Origin: a bacterium endosymbiont of Pedicinus badii
Lineage (GTDB): Bacteria > Pseudomonadota > Gammaproteobacteria > Enterobacterales > Enterobacteriaceae
Assembly (NCBI RefSeq): GCF_002075085.1
Contig: NZ_LKAS01000001.1
Coordinates: 62,001 to 126,000, forward strand
Length of the DNA: 64,000 bases
Direction of reading: 5' to 3'
Under the pieces are notes generated by a model. That model did no database searches, was not told the origin of the DNA, and saw nothing but the letters and a program-made list of their open reading frames with translations. Numbering within the stretch: the stretch's first letter is position 1; the number at the start of each line of letters is the position of its first letter. Below, in pieces: positions 54,880 to 63,660 of this stretch. Position numbers and translations under genes: made by a program.

Positions 54880-56769
54880 ATGATAGATATGAATTTTACT
54901 ATAAAAAATATACATTTAAAAAATTCTAGTTCTTTTAAAAAAGTTTTCGAATCTTTAGATAAAAAAATAAAAAAAATGTATGTAGCAGCAAAAATTAATG
55001 AAAACTTTATTTATTTTTCTGAAAATTTGAAAAAAAATTCTAAAATAAAAATTATTACTTATTTAGAAAAAGAAGGAATAAAAATTGCAAATTATTTTTA
55101 TGCTTATTTGTTAGGATTTGCTCTAAAAAAAACTTTTCCTAATATTAAAAGAAGAATTTTTGGAATAGAAGAAAAGAAATTTTTCTATGAATTTTCTTTT
55201 GATAAAAAAATAGAAAAAAAATATTGTTTAACATTAGAACAAGAAATGCAAAAAATATTTTTAGAAAATGCATTTTATATTAAAAAATTTTCTTTAAAAG
55301 AAGCAATAAATTTTTTTTCAGAAAAAAAAGAAGAGCATAAAATAGAATATATAAAAAAATACTTTTTAAAAAAAAATAGTATTTTTTTAATTTTCTATAA
55401 GAATTTTGCAGAAATAGCTAAAATTCCTTGCATATTAGAGAATAAAAAATTCTATTTCAAAATAAAAAAAATTAAATTTGTATCACAAGAAAAAAATAAG
55501 AAAAAAAAATTTATACAAAAAATTTTAGGAAAAGTCTATATAGATCGATATCACAAAGAAAATAATTCAATAATTGAAGAAAGAGATCATAGAAAAATAG
55601 CTAAAATTTTAGATTTATACCATATTGAAGAAACTTCTCCTGGAATGATTTTTTGGCATGATAATGGATGGACCATTTTTAAAGAATTAAAGAAATTAAT
55701 TAGAGAAAAATTAAAAAAATTTTCTTATCAAGAAGTGAAATGCTCTTTTATGACGGATAAAAAAATTTGGGAAACTACAGGACATTGGAAAAATTACAAA
55801 AAATATATATTTACAACGAATTTAGAAAAAAAAGTATACTGTATAAAGCCTATGAATTGTCCTTCTCATGCACAGATTTTTAAAAATAAAATTCGTTCTT
55901 ATAAAGACCTACCATTAAGAATTGCAGAATTTGGAAATTGTCATAGAAATGAGCCTTCTGGATCATTACATGGTCTTTTTAGAACTAGATGCTTTACCCA
56001 AGATGACGGACATATATTCTGTACTATAGAACAATCTGAAAAAGAAATTAGTGATTGTATTCAAATGATATACGAAACCTATAAAATATTTAATTTTAAA
56101 AATATAGAAGTAAAATTATCTACCAGACCAAAAAATAGGGTAGGAAAAGAAGAAATTTGGGAGATAGCAGAAAAAAAACTAAAATTTGTATTAGAAAAAA
56201 ATAAAATTAGTTTTTCTGATCAAATTGGAGAAGGAGCATTTTATGGTCCAAAAATTGAATTTATACTGTTGGATTCTTTAAATAGAGAATGGCAATGTGG
56301 TACAATACAGTTAGATTTTTTCTTACCGAAATATTTAAATGTAAATTATATAGATAAGAATAACGAAAAAAAAAATCCTGTTATGATTCATAGAGCAATA
56401 CTAGGATCAATAGAAAGATTTATAGGAATTATAACAGAAGAATATTATGGAAAATATCCAGTTTGGATTTCTCCTGTTCAAGTAGTTGTAATTAGTATAA
56501 GTTCAAAATATGACAAATACGTAAAATATGTAGAAAATGAACTAAATTTTCATAATATTAGAGTAAAAACAGATCTTAGAAACGAAAATTTGAATTTTAA
56601 AATTAGAGAAAATATACTATTAAGAATCCCATATATAATTATATGCGGAAAAAAAGAGAGCAGTACTAATACAATATCTATTCGAAAAAGAAACGAAAAA
56701 GAAATAAAAAATTTACAAATTAAAGAATTTCTAAAAATGGTAGAATTAGAAATACTTTATAAAAGGTAA
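54880..56769 (+). CDS. thrS: Threonyl-tRNA synthetase with degenerate editing site
   Basis: ThrS charges tRNA-Thr. The 629 residues compare with 642. The class II core is intact: [16 protein letters not shown]-like [12 protein letters not shown] with the zinc Cys, [26 protein letters not shown] and [13 protein letters not shown]. The N-terminal TGS domain is divergent. The editing domain has lost its catalytic residues: E. coli HSCAH (73-77) is YFYAY here, and the DMCRGPH segment is EIAKIPC. AAGGA lies before the ATG. The stop overlaps the infC ribosome binding site. Confidence 0.95.
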   Translation: MIDMNFTIKNIHLKNSSSFKKVFESLDKKIKKMYVAAKINENFIYFSENLKKNSKIKIITYLEKEGIKIANYFYAYLLGFALKKTFPNIKRRIFGIEEKKFFYEFSFDKKIEKKYCLTLEQEMQKIFLENAFYIKKFSLKEAINFFSEKKEEHKIEYIKKYFLKKNSIFLIFYKNFAEIAKIPCILENKKFYFKIKKIKFVSQEKNKKKKFIQKILGKVYIDRYHKENNSIIEERDHRKIAKILDLYHIEETSPGMIFWHDNGWTIFKELKKLIREKLKKFSYQEVKCSFMTDKKIWETTGHWKNYKKYIFTTNLEKKVYCIKPMNCPSHAQIFKNKIRSYKDLPLRIAEFGNCHRNEPSGSLHGLFRTRCFTQDDGHIFCTIEQSEKEISDCIQMIYETYKIFNFKNIEVKLSTRPKNRVGKEEIWEIAEKKLKFVLEKNKISFSDQIGEGAFYGPKIEFILLDSLNREWQCGTIQLDFFLPKYLNVNYIDKNNEKKNPVMIHRAILGSIERFIGIITEEYYGKYPVWISPVQVVVISISSKYDKYVKYVENELNFHNIRVKTDLRNENLNFKIRENILLRIPYIIICGKKESSTNTISIRKRNEKEIKNLQIKEFLKMVELEILYKR

Positions 56770-56780
56770 AGGAGAAATAT

Positions 56781-57332
56781 ATAAAAGTAAATAGAAGATT
56801 TCAAATGCTTAAAACACATAGAATTAATCGAGAAATTTTTGCTAAAAAAGTTAGATTAACAGATACTAAAGGTATACAAATTGGAATAGTTGATTTAGAA
56901 AAAGCTTTGAAAAAAGCAAAAGAATTAGAAATGGATTTAGTAGAAATCAGTCCAAATTCTAAACCTCCCGTTTGTAGAATTATGAATTACGGTAAATTCA
57001 TATATAAAAAGAATAAATCCATAAAAAAACAAAAAAAAAAACAAAAAACTGTACAAATTAAGGAGATTAAATTTCGTCCTAATACTGAATTAGGAGATTA
57101 TAAAATAAAAATAAGAAATCTGATAAAATTTTTAAAAGATGGAGATAAAACAAAAATTACTGTTCGATTCAGAGGGAGAGAAATTGTACACAAAGATATT
57201 GGAATTAGTATGTTATATCGTATAAAAAATGATTTAAATTCTTTTGGAAAAGTTGAATTTTTTTCAAAAAAAATAGAAGGAAGACAAATAACCATGATTG
57301 TTGCTCCAAAAATTTTTAATAGAAATAAATAA
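56781..57332 (+). CDS. infC: Translation initiation factor IF-3 with an AUA start
   Basis: IF-3 checks start codons and keeps ribosomal subunits apart. E. coli infC begins with AUU, which IF-3 itself rejects, giving autoregulation. Here the codon at the same aligned position is ATA (56781), six bases after GGAG. From it [16 protein letters not shown] aligns one for one with the E. coli MKGGKRVQTARPNRIN. That gives 183 residues (180 in E. coli). The first ATG, at 56805, would drop eight residues and has no ribosome binding site. [21 protein letters not shown] is conserved. Confidence 0.88.
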   Translation: MKVNRRFQMLKTHRINREIFAKKVRLTDTKGIQIGIVDLEKALKKAKELEMDLVEISPNSKPPVCRIMNYGKFIYKKNKSIKKQKKKQKTVQIKEIKFRPNTELGDYKIKIRNLIKFLKDGDKTKITVRFRGREIVHKDIGISMLYRIKNDLNSFGKVEFFSKKIEGRQITMIVAPKIFNRNK

Positions 57333-57336
57333 ATAT

Positions 57337-57534
57337 ATGAATAAAATAAAAACACTTCATAGTGCAGCAAAAAGATTTAAAAGAATTTCTTTAAATAAAA
57401 TCAAAAGAAAAAAAGCAAATTTAAGACATATTTTAACAAAAAAAAATTCTAATAGAAAAAGAAAATTAAGAAAAAAATCTTTAGTTTCTAAAAGTGATAT
57501 TTCTTTAATAAAACGTTGTTTACCTAATTTTTAG
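57337..57534 (+). CDS. rpmI: 50S ribosomal protein L35
   Basis: L35 has 65 residues, the same as E. coli, from the ATG at 57337. [26 protein letters not shown] and the C-terminal CLPNF are diagnostic. The initiator is four bases after the infC stop. An upstream in-frame TTG inside infC is not used by the family. It is the second gene of the conserved infC-rpmI-rplT operon. Confidence 0.97.
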   Translation: MNKIKTLHSAAKRFKRISLNKIKRKKANLRHILTKKNSNRKRKLRKKSLVSKSDISLIKRCLPNF

Positions 57535-57557
57535 TAGATAAATTTGGAGACCAATAA

Positions 57558-57920
57558 ATGGCAAGAGTTAAAAGAGGAAAAACAGCACATGCTAGACACA
57601 AAAAAATTCTAAAACTTGCAAAAGGATACTATGGTTCTAGATCTAGAACATATAGATCTGCTTTACAGTCTGTTACAAAATCTAGACAATATTCTTATAG
57701 AGATAGAAGAAATAAAAAAAGAGAATTTAGAAAATTATGGATTATAAGAATTGCTTTATCTTGCAAAAATAGTGGCATTTCTTATAGTAAATTTATTTTT
57801 GGATTAAAACAACTTTCTATAAAAATAAATAGAAAAATTTTATCTGATATGGCAATTAGAAATAAAACATATTTTAGATATTTATTAGAAAAAACAAAAA
57901 AACATCTTTCTATTCAATAA
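57558..57920 (+). CDS. rplT: 50S ribosomal protein L20
   Basis: L20 binds 23S rRNA early in assembly and in E. coli represses its own operon. The 120 residues compare with 118. [25 protein letters not shown] and [11 protein letters not shown] are almost unchanged. GGAG lies nine bases before the ATG. Confidence 0.98.
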   Translation: MARVKRGKTAHARHKKILKLAKGYYGSRSRTYRSALQSVTKSRQYSYRDRRNKKREFRKLWIIRIALSCKNSGISYSKFIFGLKQLSIKINRKILSDMAIRNKTYFRYLLEKTKKHLSIQ

Positions 57921-57996
57921 TTTAAGGAAAATCTAAAATATCTACTAATGGAAATAAAATTTTGTATTTGCAAATAGTAAGTATTTATAATATAAA

Positions 57997-58749
57997 ATGA
58001 AAAAAAAAAAAGAAAAAAATTATCACTTTTTTAAAAAATACGAAAAAGATTTTAGTTTACCAGGTAAAAAAAACACAATAGGTTCTATACATATAATTAA
58101 TCAGACAATACAAAAATCTGTTTTTATACTTAAAAAATTTGGATTTTTTTTAGAAAGTGGAAAAGAAATAGAAGATTCGTACCACAATTTTACTGCACTC
58201 AACGTACCTGAAAATCACCCTTCAAGAGATGAAAAAGACACTTTTTGGATTAGTAAAAATAAACTATTAAGAACACAAACTTCTGGAGTACAAATAAGAA
58301 TACTAAAAAAAAAAAAAATTCCTACTAAAGTAATCTCTTTTGGAAAAGTTTATAGAAAAGATTATGATAAAACCCATACTCCTATGTTTCATCAAATAGA
58401 AGGATTTTATGTAGATAAAAACGTAAATTTTTTGTACTTAAAAAATATATTAATAAATTTTATAAAAGAATTTTTTGAAAAAAAAATTCAGTTTCGTTTT
58501 AGATGTTCATACTTTCCATTTACTGAACCTTCTTTTGAAATTGATATCTCAAAAGATGATCGTTGGATTGAAGTATTAGGATGCGGTATGATTCATCCAA
58601 AAGTTTTAAAAAATGTAGGTATAGATTGCAATAAATATTCTGGATTTGCTTTTGGAATTGGAATAGAAAGACTAGCTTCTATAAAGTACGAAGTAGAAGA
58701 TATAAGACTATTTTTTGAAAATGATGTACGTTTTCTTAAACAATTTTGA
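57997..58749 (+). CDS. pheS: Phenylalanyl-tRNA synthetase alpha subunit lacking its coiled coil
   Basis: PheS carries the catalytic site of PheRS. The 250 residues correspond to E. coli from about residue 85 onward, with ESGKEIEDSYHNF, RTQTSGVQIR, THTPMFHQIEGF and motif 3 GFAFGIGIERL (the specificity Ala is kept). The N-terminal coiled coil that touches tRNA-Phe is absent, and only 76 bases lie between rplT and the ATG, so it is not hidden. The ATG is followed by 12 A, in frame. The E. coli leader peptide gene pheM is not recognisable. Confidence 0.94.
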   Translation: MKKKKEKNYHFFKKYEKDFSLPGKKNTIGSIHIINQTIQKSVFILKKFGFFLESGKEIEDSYHNFTALNVPENHPSRDEKDTFWISKNKLLRTQTSGVQIRILKKKKIPTKVISFGKVYRKDYDKTHTPMFHQIEGFYVDKNVNFLYLKNILINFIKEFFEKKIQFRFRCSYFPFTEPSFEIDISKDDRWIEVLGCGMIHPKVLKNVGIDCNKYSGFAFGIGIERLASIKYEVEDIRLFFENDVRFLKQF

Positions 58750-58767
58750 TTAGTTGGTATTTAATAC

Positions 58768-61098
58768 ATGAAAATTAGTAAAAATTGGCTCCAAGAATGG
58801 ATAAAAATAAAAATTTCAAAAAAAATTCTAAAAAAAATTACAAATATTGGAATAGAAGTTAGAAAAATAGCTCCTTTTTATAAAAAAAAAAATTTTCTTT
58901 CTATAGGAAAAATTATTAGTTATAAAAAAATTCAAAATTCTTATGCAGGCAAAGAATTTCTTATAGATATAGGAAAAAATTTTTTTTTAGTGGTTCTCTC
59001 TAAAGAAAAAGATTTGAAAAAAAATACTTTTGTAGTTGTTTCGTATTTTCAAGATGAAAAGAATGAGAAAAAAAAAATTGGAAAATTTTGTTATTTTTCT
59101 GACTTCATAAAAAATGAAAGAAAAAAAATTATTACAATACAAGAAAAATCTTTTTTAGGAAAAGATTTTAAAAAATATATGATGCTAAATGATAGTATTA
59201 TACATTTTAGTACACTTCCTAACAGACCAGATTTTAATAGTTTAATTGGAATTGCTAGAGAACTATCTTTTTACACAAAAAAAAAATTAAAAAATAAAAT
59301 TTATAAAAAATTCAATCCTACTTTTGAGTATCCTATAAAATTTAAAAAAAAAATTAAGAGTTCTTCTTTTTATCATTGTAGTTTAGTAATTAAAAATCTA
59401 GATACTAAAAAAAAAACTCCTTTATGGATGAAAATAAAACTACTAAAAAGTGGAATTCAAACAAAAAATGCAATTATTGATGTCTTAAATTACATTTTTT
59501 TAGAATTAGGACAACCGATTAATTTTTTTGATTTTCAAATGATTGGAAAATTAGTAGTAATTAGAAATTCTAAAGAAAACGAAGAATTTTATTATGAAAA
59601 TAAGAAAAAAATTTTTCTAAAAAAAAATACTATTGTCTTATCTAATCAAAAAAGCATTTTTTCTATAGTTGGAATAAGAAAAAATCAAATATTTAGCAAA
59701 GTATCAAAAGATATATTTTTAGAAACTACTATACTTCCTATAGAATTTATAAAAAAGAATTTAAAAAATCATCATTTAAATCAATTTTACAAATCTCACA
59801 CGAAAGGAATAGATATTAAAACACAAAAATTTGCTTTGAAAAAAGCTGCTTATTTTATTGCATCTATCTGTAAAGGAAGATGTAGCGAAATTTTTGAATA
59901 TTCTTCGGAGCCTAAAACAGAAAAAAAGATTGTCTTGCATGAAAAAAAAATAAAAAAAGTTTTAGGATTTAGAATAAGTAGAAAAATAGTAAAAAAGATT
60001 TTACAAAAAATAGGATTTTTAGTGAAAGAAAAAAAAGAAAATTTTTGTGTTTTTTCTCCTACTTGGAGATTTGATATAAAATACGAAGAAGATTTAATAG
60101 AAGAAATAATTAAAAATTTTAATCATAATAAATTTTTTTTAGAAGAAAAAAAATTTTATGAAAATAAAAAATTCGAAAACAATTACTTATTGGAACAAGA
60201 TATAAAAAAAATACTTATTGCAAGAGGATATTATGAGATAATTTCTTATAGTTTTGTAGACTCTAGTCTACAATCTTTGTTGTTTCCAAAAAAAAAATTT
60301 ATTTTTCTAAAAAATCCTATTTCGAATAATATGTCTGTACTAAGAGCTTCATTGCAAATAGGACTAATTTCAACTTGTTTATACAATATAAATAGAAAAA
60401 ATAATTCAGTTAGATTTTTTGAATTTGGAAAAGTATTTTTTTATAAAGATAATAATTACTGTAAAAAAAAGATAATACAAGAGAATTTTTTATCTGGAAT
60501 ATCTACTAAAGAAGAATTTTTACATTGGAAAGATAAAAAAAATTATTTGGATTTTTATGATATTAAAGGAGATTTAGAAGCTATATTTTTTTATTTGGAT
60601 ATTCATGATAGAGTCGCTTTTAAAAAAACGAATACTCCTTTTCTCAATAAGAAATGTAGTTCTGATATATTTTTAAATGAAAAAAATATAGGTTTTGTAG
60701 GATTTTTAAAAAAAGAAATAAGACAAAAAATAAAACTTAAAAAAGAAATTTTTCTTTTTGAAATATTTTGGGATAAGATTCCAAATAAAAAACACAAAAA
60801 ATTCAGAAATTTTTCGAAATATCCTTTTAGTATAAGAGATATTTCTATGATTATCAAACAAAATATTACTTTTGGAAAAATTTTAAAAGAATGTAAAAAA
60901 ATTAAGCAAAAAGAAAATGTAGAATTCAGTTTAATAGATGTATACATAGGAGAAAATATACCTATAGGGTATAAAAGTTATACAATTTCTTTAAAAATAC
61001 AAGGAATGTTCCATACTATAAACGAAAAAGAAACGGAAAAAATAGTAAAGAAATATACTACTATGTTGGAAAAAAAATTTCTTGCAAAAATTAGATAA
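58768..61098 (+). CDS. pheT: Phenylalanyl-tRNA synthetase beta subunit with degenerate editing site
   Basis: PheT completes the PheRS heterotetramer. The 776 residues compare with 795. The domains run in order: an EMAP-type tRNA-binding region (about 39-145, divergent), B3/B4 editing (about 200-400), B5 (SPTWRFDIKYEEDLIEEI), the catalytic-like core and the C-terminal anticodon-binding FDX domain (RDISMI, GYKSYTISL). In B3/B4 the E. coli editing residues His265, Thr354 and Ala356 are Asn252, Asn338 and Phe340, and only Glu334 (Glu319) remains. ihfA, next in E. coli, is absent. Confidence 0.94.
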   Translation: MKISKNWLQEWIKIKISKKILKKITNIGIEVRKIAPFYKKKNFLSIGKIISYKKIQNSYAGKEFLIDIGKNFFLVVLSKEKDLKKNTFVVVSYFQDEKNEKKKIGKFCYFSDFIKNERKKIITIQEKSFLGKDFKKYMMLNDSIIHFSTLPNRPDFNSLIGIARELSFYTKKKLKNKIYKKFNPTFEYPIKFKKKIKSSSFYHCSLVIKNLDTKKKTPLWMKIKLLKSGIQTKNAIIDVLNYIFLELGQPINFFDFQMIGKLVVIRNSKENEEFYYENKKKIFLKKNTIVLSNQKSIFSIVGIRKNQIFSKVSKDIFLETTILPIEFIKKNLKNHHLNQFYKSHTKGIDIKTQKFALKKAAYFIASICKGRCSEIFEYSSEPKTEKKIVLHEKKIKKVLGFRISRKIVKKILQKIGFLVKEKKENFCVFSPTWRFDIKYEEDLIEEIIKNFNHNKFFLEEKKFYENKKFENNYLLEQDIKKILIARGYYEIISYSFVDSSLQSLLFPKKKFIFLKNPISNNMSVLRASLQIGLISTCLYNINRKNNSVRFFEFGKVFFYKDNNYCKKKIIQENFLSGISTKEEFLHWKDKKNYLDFYDIKGDLEAIFFYLDIHDRVAFKKTNTPFLNKKCSSDIFLNEKNIGFVGFLKKEIRQKIKLKKEIFLFEIFWDKIPNKKHKKFRNFSKYPFSIRDISMIIKQNITFGKILKECKKIKQKENVEFSLIDVYIGENIPIGYKSYTISLKIQGMFHTINEKETEKIVKKYTTMLEKKFLAKIR

Positions 61099-61106
61099 AA
61101 TACAAA

Positions 61107-61430
61107 ATGATAAAAATAACTTATTTAGCAAAGGAAAAATTTTTAGAAATATTTACTAAAGATAAGAAAACAATAGGTATAGAAATTGTTATTAAAAAAT
61201 CAGGTTGTGCAGGATTAGAATACGGAATAGAAAAAATGTATTCTAAAACAAATGCTCTTCTTTTGTACAAAAAAAATAAAATAAAAATTTTTTCTCAAAA
61301 AAAAAATTTAAAAATTCTAAAAGGAACAAAAATAGATTTTATACAAGATGAATTAAATAGCTCTTTTAAGTTTTATAATCCTAACGCAATTTCAATATGT
61401 GGTTGTGGAGAAAGTTTTAATACTGAGTAA
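61107..61430 (+). CDS. sufA: A-type iron-sulfur carrier SufA
   Basis: SufA carries Fe-S clusters from SufBCD to target proteins. The 107 residues are somewhat shorter than E. coli (122). The three conserved Cys are present in SGCAGLEYG and the C-terminal CGCGESF. It begins the suf operon directly after pheT. Targets in the window include BioB. Confidence 0.93.
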   Translation: MIKITYLAKEKFLEIFTKDKKTIGIEIVIKKSGCAGLEYGIEKMYSKTNALLLYKKNKIKIFSQKKNLKILKGTKIDFIQDELNSSFKFYNPNAISICGCGESFNTE

Positions 61431-61438
61431 GATACAAA

Positions 61439-62890
61439 ATGGAAAAAAAAATGAAGAAAATCTTTAGTAAAAAAAGAAAATACAATTTAGGTTTTTATAC
61501 AAAAATTAGAACAGAAGAATTTAAAAAAGGATTGAATAAAGATATAATTTATAAGATTTCTGAAAAAAGAAAAGAACCATCTTGGATGCTGAATTTTCGA
61601 ATTAAAGCATACCAAACTTGGAAAAAAATGAAAGAACCACATTGGTTAAAAGGGAAGTACCGAACAATTGATTATAATAAATATAGCTACTATTCTGCTC
61701 CTAAGTATATAAATAATACAGAACAAAATTCTATAGAAAGAAAAAAACATCAAAATTCTAAGAAACAAATAAAAAATACTTTTACTAAACTTGGTGTTCC
61801 AATAAAAAAAAATTCTACTATTGCAGTAGATGCAATCTTTGATTCTGTATCTGTATTTACCACTTCAAAAAAAGAAATTTCTAATTTAGGAATTATTTTT
61901 TGTTCATTTAACGAGGCAATACATAATTATCCTGATTTAGTAAAAAAATATTTGGGTTATGTAGTTCCCATAGGGGATAATTTTTTCTCTACTTTAAATT
62001 CTGCAGTTGCTTCAGATGGAACTTTTATATACATTCCAAAAAATGTTCGTTGTCCTATAGATTTGTCTACTTATTTTAGAATTAATTCTAAAAAAACAAA
62101 TCAATTTGAAAGAACTATACTAATTGCAGATGAGGGAAGTTATGTTAGTTATATTGAAGGATGTTCTGCTCCTATAAGAAAAAAAAATCAACTTCACGCT
62201 GCTGTGGTAGAAGTTATATTATTGAAAAATTCTACTGTTAAATACGCTACTGTACAGAATTGGTATTCTGGAAAGAATAAATCAAGTGGAATACTAAATT
62301 TTGTAACTAAAAGAGCATTGTGTGAAGGAGAAAATTCAAAAATGTCTTGGGCTCAGTCAGAGACAGGATCTTCAATCACTTGGAAGTATCCTAGTGTTAT
62401 TTTAAAAGGAAATAATTCTAGAGGAAAGTTTTTTTCTGTTTCTTTTACTAGTGGATTTCAACAAGCAGATACAGGAACAAAAATGATTCATATTGGAAAA
62501 AATACAAAATCTACTATTATTTCTAAGGGAATTTCTACTAATTGTAGTTCAAATACTTATAGAGGTTTAGTAAGTATTAAAAAAACAGCTAAAAATTCGC
62601 ATAATTTTACACAGTGCGATTCTATTTTAGTTGGAGAAAAATGCAGTTCGCATACTTTTCCAAGTATTAAGGTAGATAATAAAGATTCTATAGTAGAACA
62701 TGAGGCTTCTACATCAAAAATAGGAGAAAGGCAAATTTTTTATTGTACGCAAAGAGGTATGAATGAAGAAGAAGCAATTTCTATAATAATACATGGTTTT
62801 TGCAAAGAAATTTTTTTAAAATTTCCTTTAGAATTTGCTATAGAAGCACAAGAGCTTCTATCAGTAAATTTAGAAAACACAGTTGGATAA
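61439..62890 (+). CDS. sufB: Fe-S cluster assembly scaffold SufB
   Basis: SufB forms the SufBC2D scaffold on which clusters are built. The 483 residues compare with 495 in E. coli. EGCSAPIRKKNQLHAAVVE, TVQNWYSG, SETGSSITWKYPS and NFTQCDSILVGEKCSSHTFP (holding the C-terminal Cys region) mark the beta-helix core, and EHEASTSKIGERQIFY is nearly unchanged. It lies 8 bases after sufA. Confidence 0.97.
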   Translation: MEKKMKKIFSKKRKYNLGFYTKIRTEEFKKGLNKDIIYKISEKRKEPSWMLNFRIKAYQTWKKMKEPHWLKGKYRTIDYNKYSYYSAPKYINNTEQNSIERKKHQNSKKQIKNTFTKLGVPIKKNSTIAVDAIFDSVSVFTTSKKEISNLGIIFCSFNEAIHNYPDLVKKYLGYVVPIGDNFFSTLNSAVASDGTFIYIPKNVRCPIDLSTYFRINSKKTNQFERTILIADEGSYVSYIEGCSAPIRKKNQLHAAVVEVILLKNSTVKYATVQNWYSGKNKSSGILNFVTKRALCEGENSKMSWAQSETGSSITWKYPSVILKGNNSRGKFFSVSFTSGFQQADTGTKMIHIGKNTKSTIISKGISTNCSSNTYRGLVSIKKTAKNSHNFTQCDSILVGEKCSSHTFPSIKVDNKDSIVEHEASTSKIGERQIFYCTQRGMNEEEAISIIIHGFCKEIFLKFPLEFAIEAQELLSVNLENTVG

Positions 62891-62916
62891 TTGATAAAAT
62901 TTATGGAAAATAAAAT

Positions 62917-63660
62917 ATGTTAATGATAAAAAATCTTTGTGTTAAAGTAAAGAAAAAAAAAATTTTAGAAAATTTTAGTCTACATGTCAATTCTGGAGAA
63001 GTACATGCAATTATGGGTCCAAATGGTTCTGGAAAGAGTACTTTTGTAGAAACTTTAGCAGGAAATAAAAATTTTTTTGTCGAAAAAGGAGAAATACTTT
63101 TTAGAAAAAAAAATCTACTTTCATTACGAACAGAAGAAAGAGCAGGAGAAGGTATATTTATAACTTTTCAAAATCCTATAGAAATTCCTGGAGTAAATAA
63201 TAAAAATTTTTTAAAAACTTCTTTAAATTCAATAAGAAAGTATAGAAAACAAAAATTATTAGATACTTTAGAATTTGAAAATCTTATACAAAAAAAAATA
63301 GTTTCTCTTGGAATTTCTAAAGATTTTTTAAATAGATATTTTAACGTTGGTTTTTCAGGAGGAGAAAAAAAAAAAAACGAAATTTTACAAATGGCTATTT
63401 TGGATCCAATACTTTCTGTGCTAGATGAAATAGATTCTGGTTTGGATATTGATGCTCTAAAAACAGTTGCAAATAGTATAAATCATTTACAAAATGCTCA
63501 GAAATCTTTGATTATTATTACTCATTATCCAAGAATATTAAAATATATTCGTCCTAATTTTGTTCATATATTAAACAAAAAAAAAATTGTAGCTTCTGAA
63601 GATTTTTCTATAATTAAAAAAATTGAGGAACAAGGATATGAATATTTTAAAGGAAAATAA
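62917..63660 (+). CDS. sufC: Fe-S assembly ATPase SufC
   Basis: SufC is the ABC-type ATPase of the SufBCD complex. The 247 residues equal the family length. Walker A is GPNGSGKST, the Q-loop region is FITFQNPIEIPGV, signature FSGGEKKKNEILQMA and Walker B LSVLDEIDSGLDIDALK are all typical of SufC, and the switch His is in IITHYPRI. sufD begins within its last 23 bases. Confidence 0.97.
   Translation: MLMIKNLCVKVKKKKILENFSLHVNSGEVHAIMGPNGSGKSTFVETLAGNKNFFVEKGEILFRKKNLLSLRTEERAGEGIFITFQNPIEIPGVNNKNFLKTSLNSIRKYRKQKLLDTLEFENLIQKKIVSLGISKDFLNRYFNVGFSGGEKKKNEILQMAILDPILSVLDEIDSGLDIDALKTVANSINHLQNAQKSLIIITHYPRILKYIRPNFVHILNKKKIVASEDFSIIKKIEEQGYEYFKGK

Noticed and set aside
57950-57979. Nine-codon ORF before pheS that might be a PheM-type leader peptide
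   Set aside because: It contains a single Phe codon, no attenuator hairpin with a T tail follows, and PheM of E. coli has a run of Phe codons that is not seen here.
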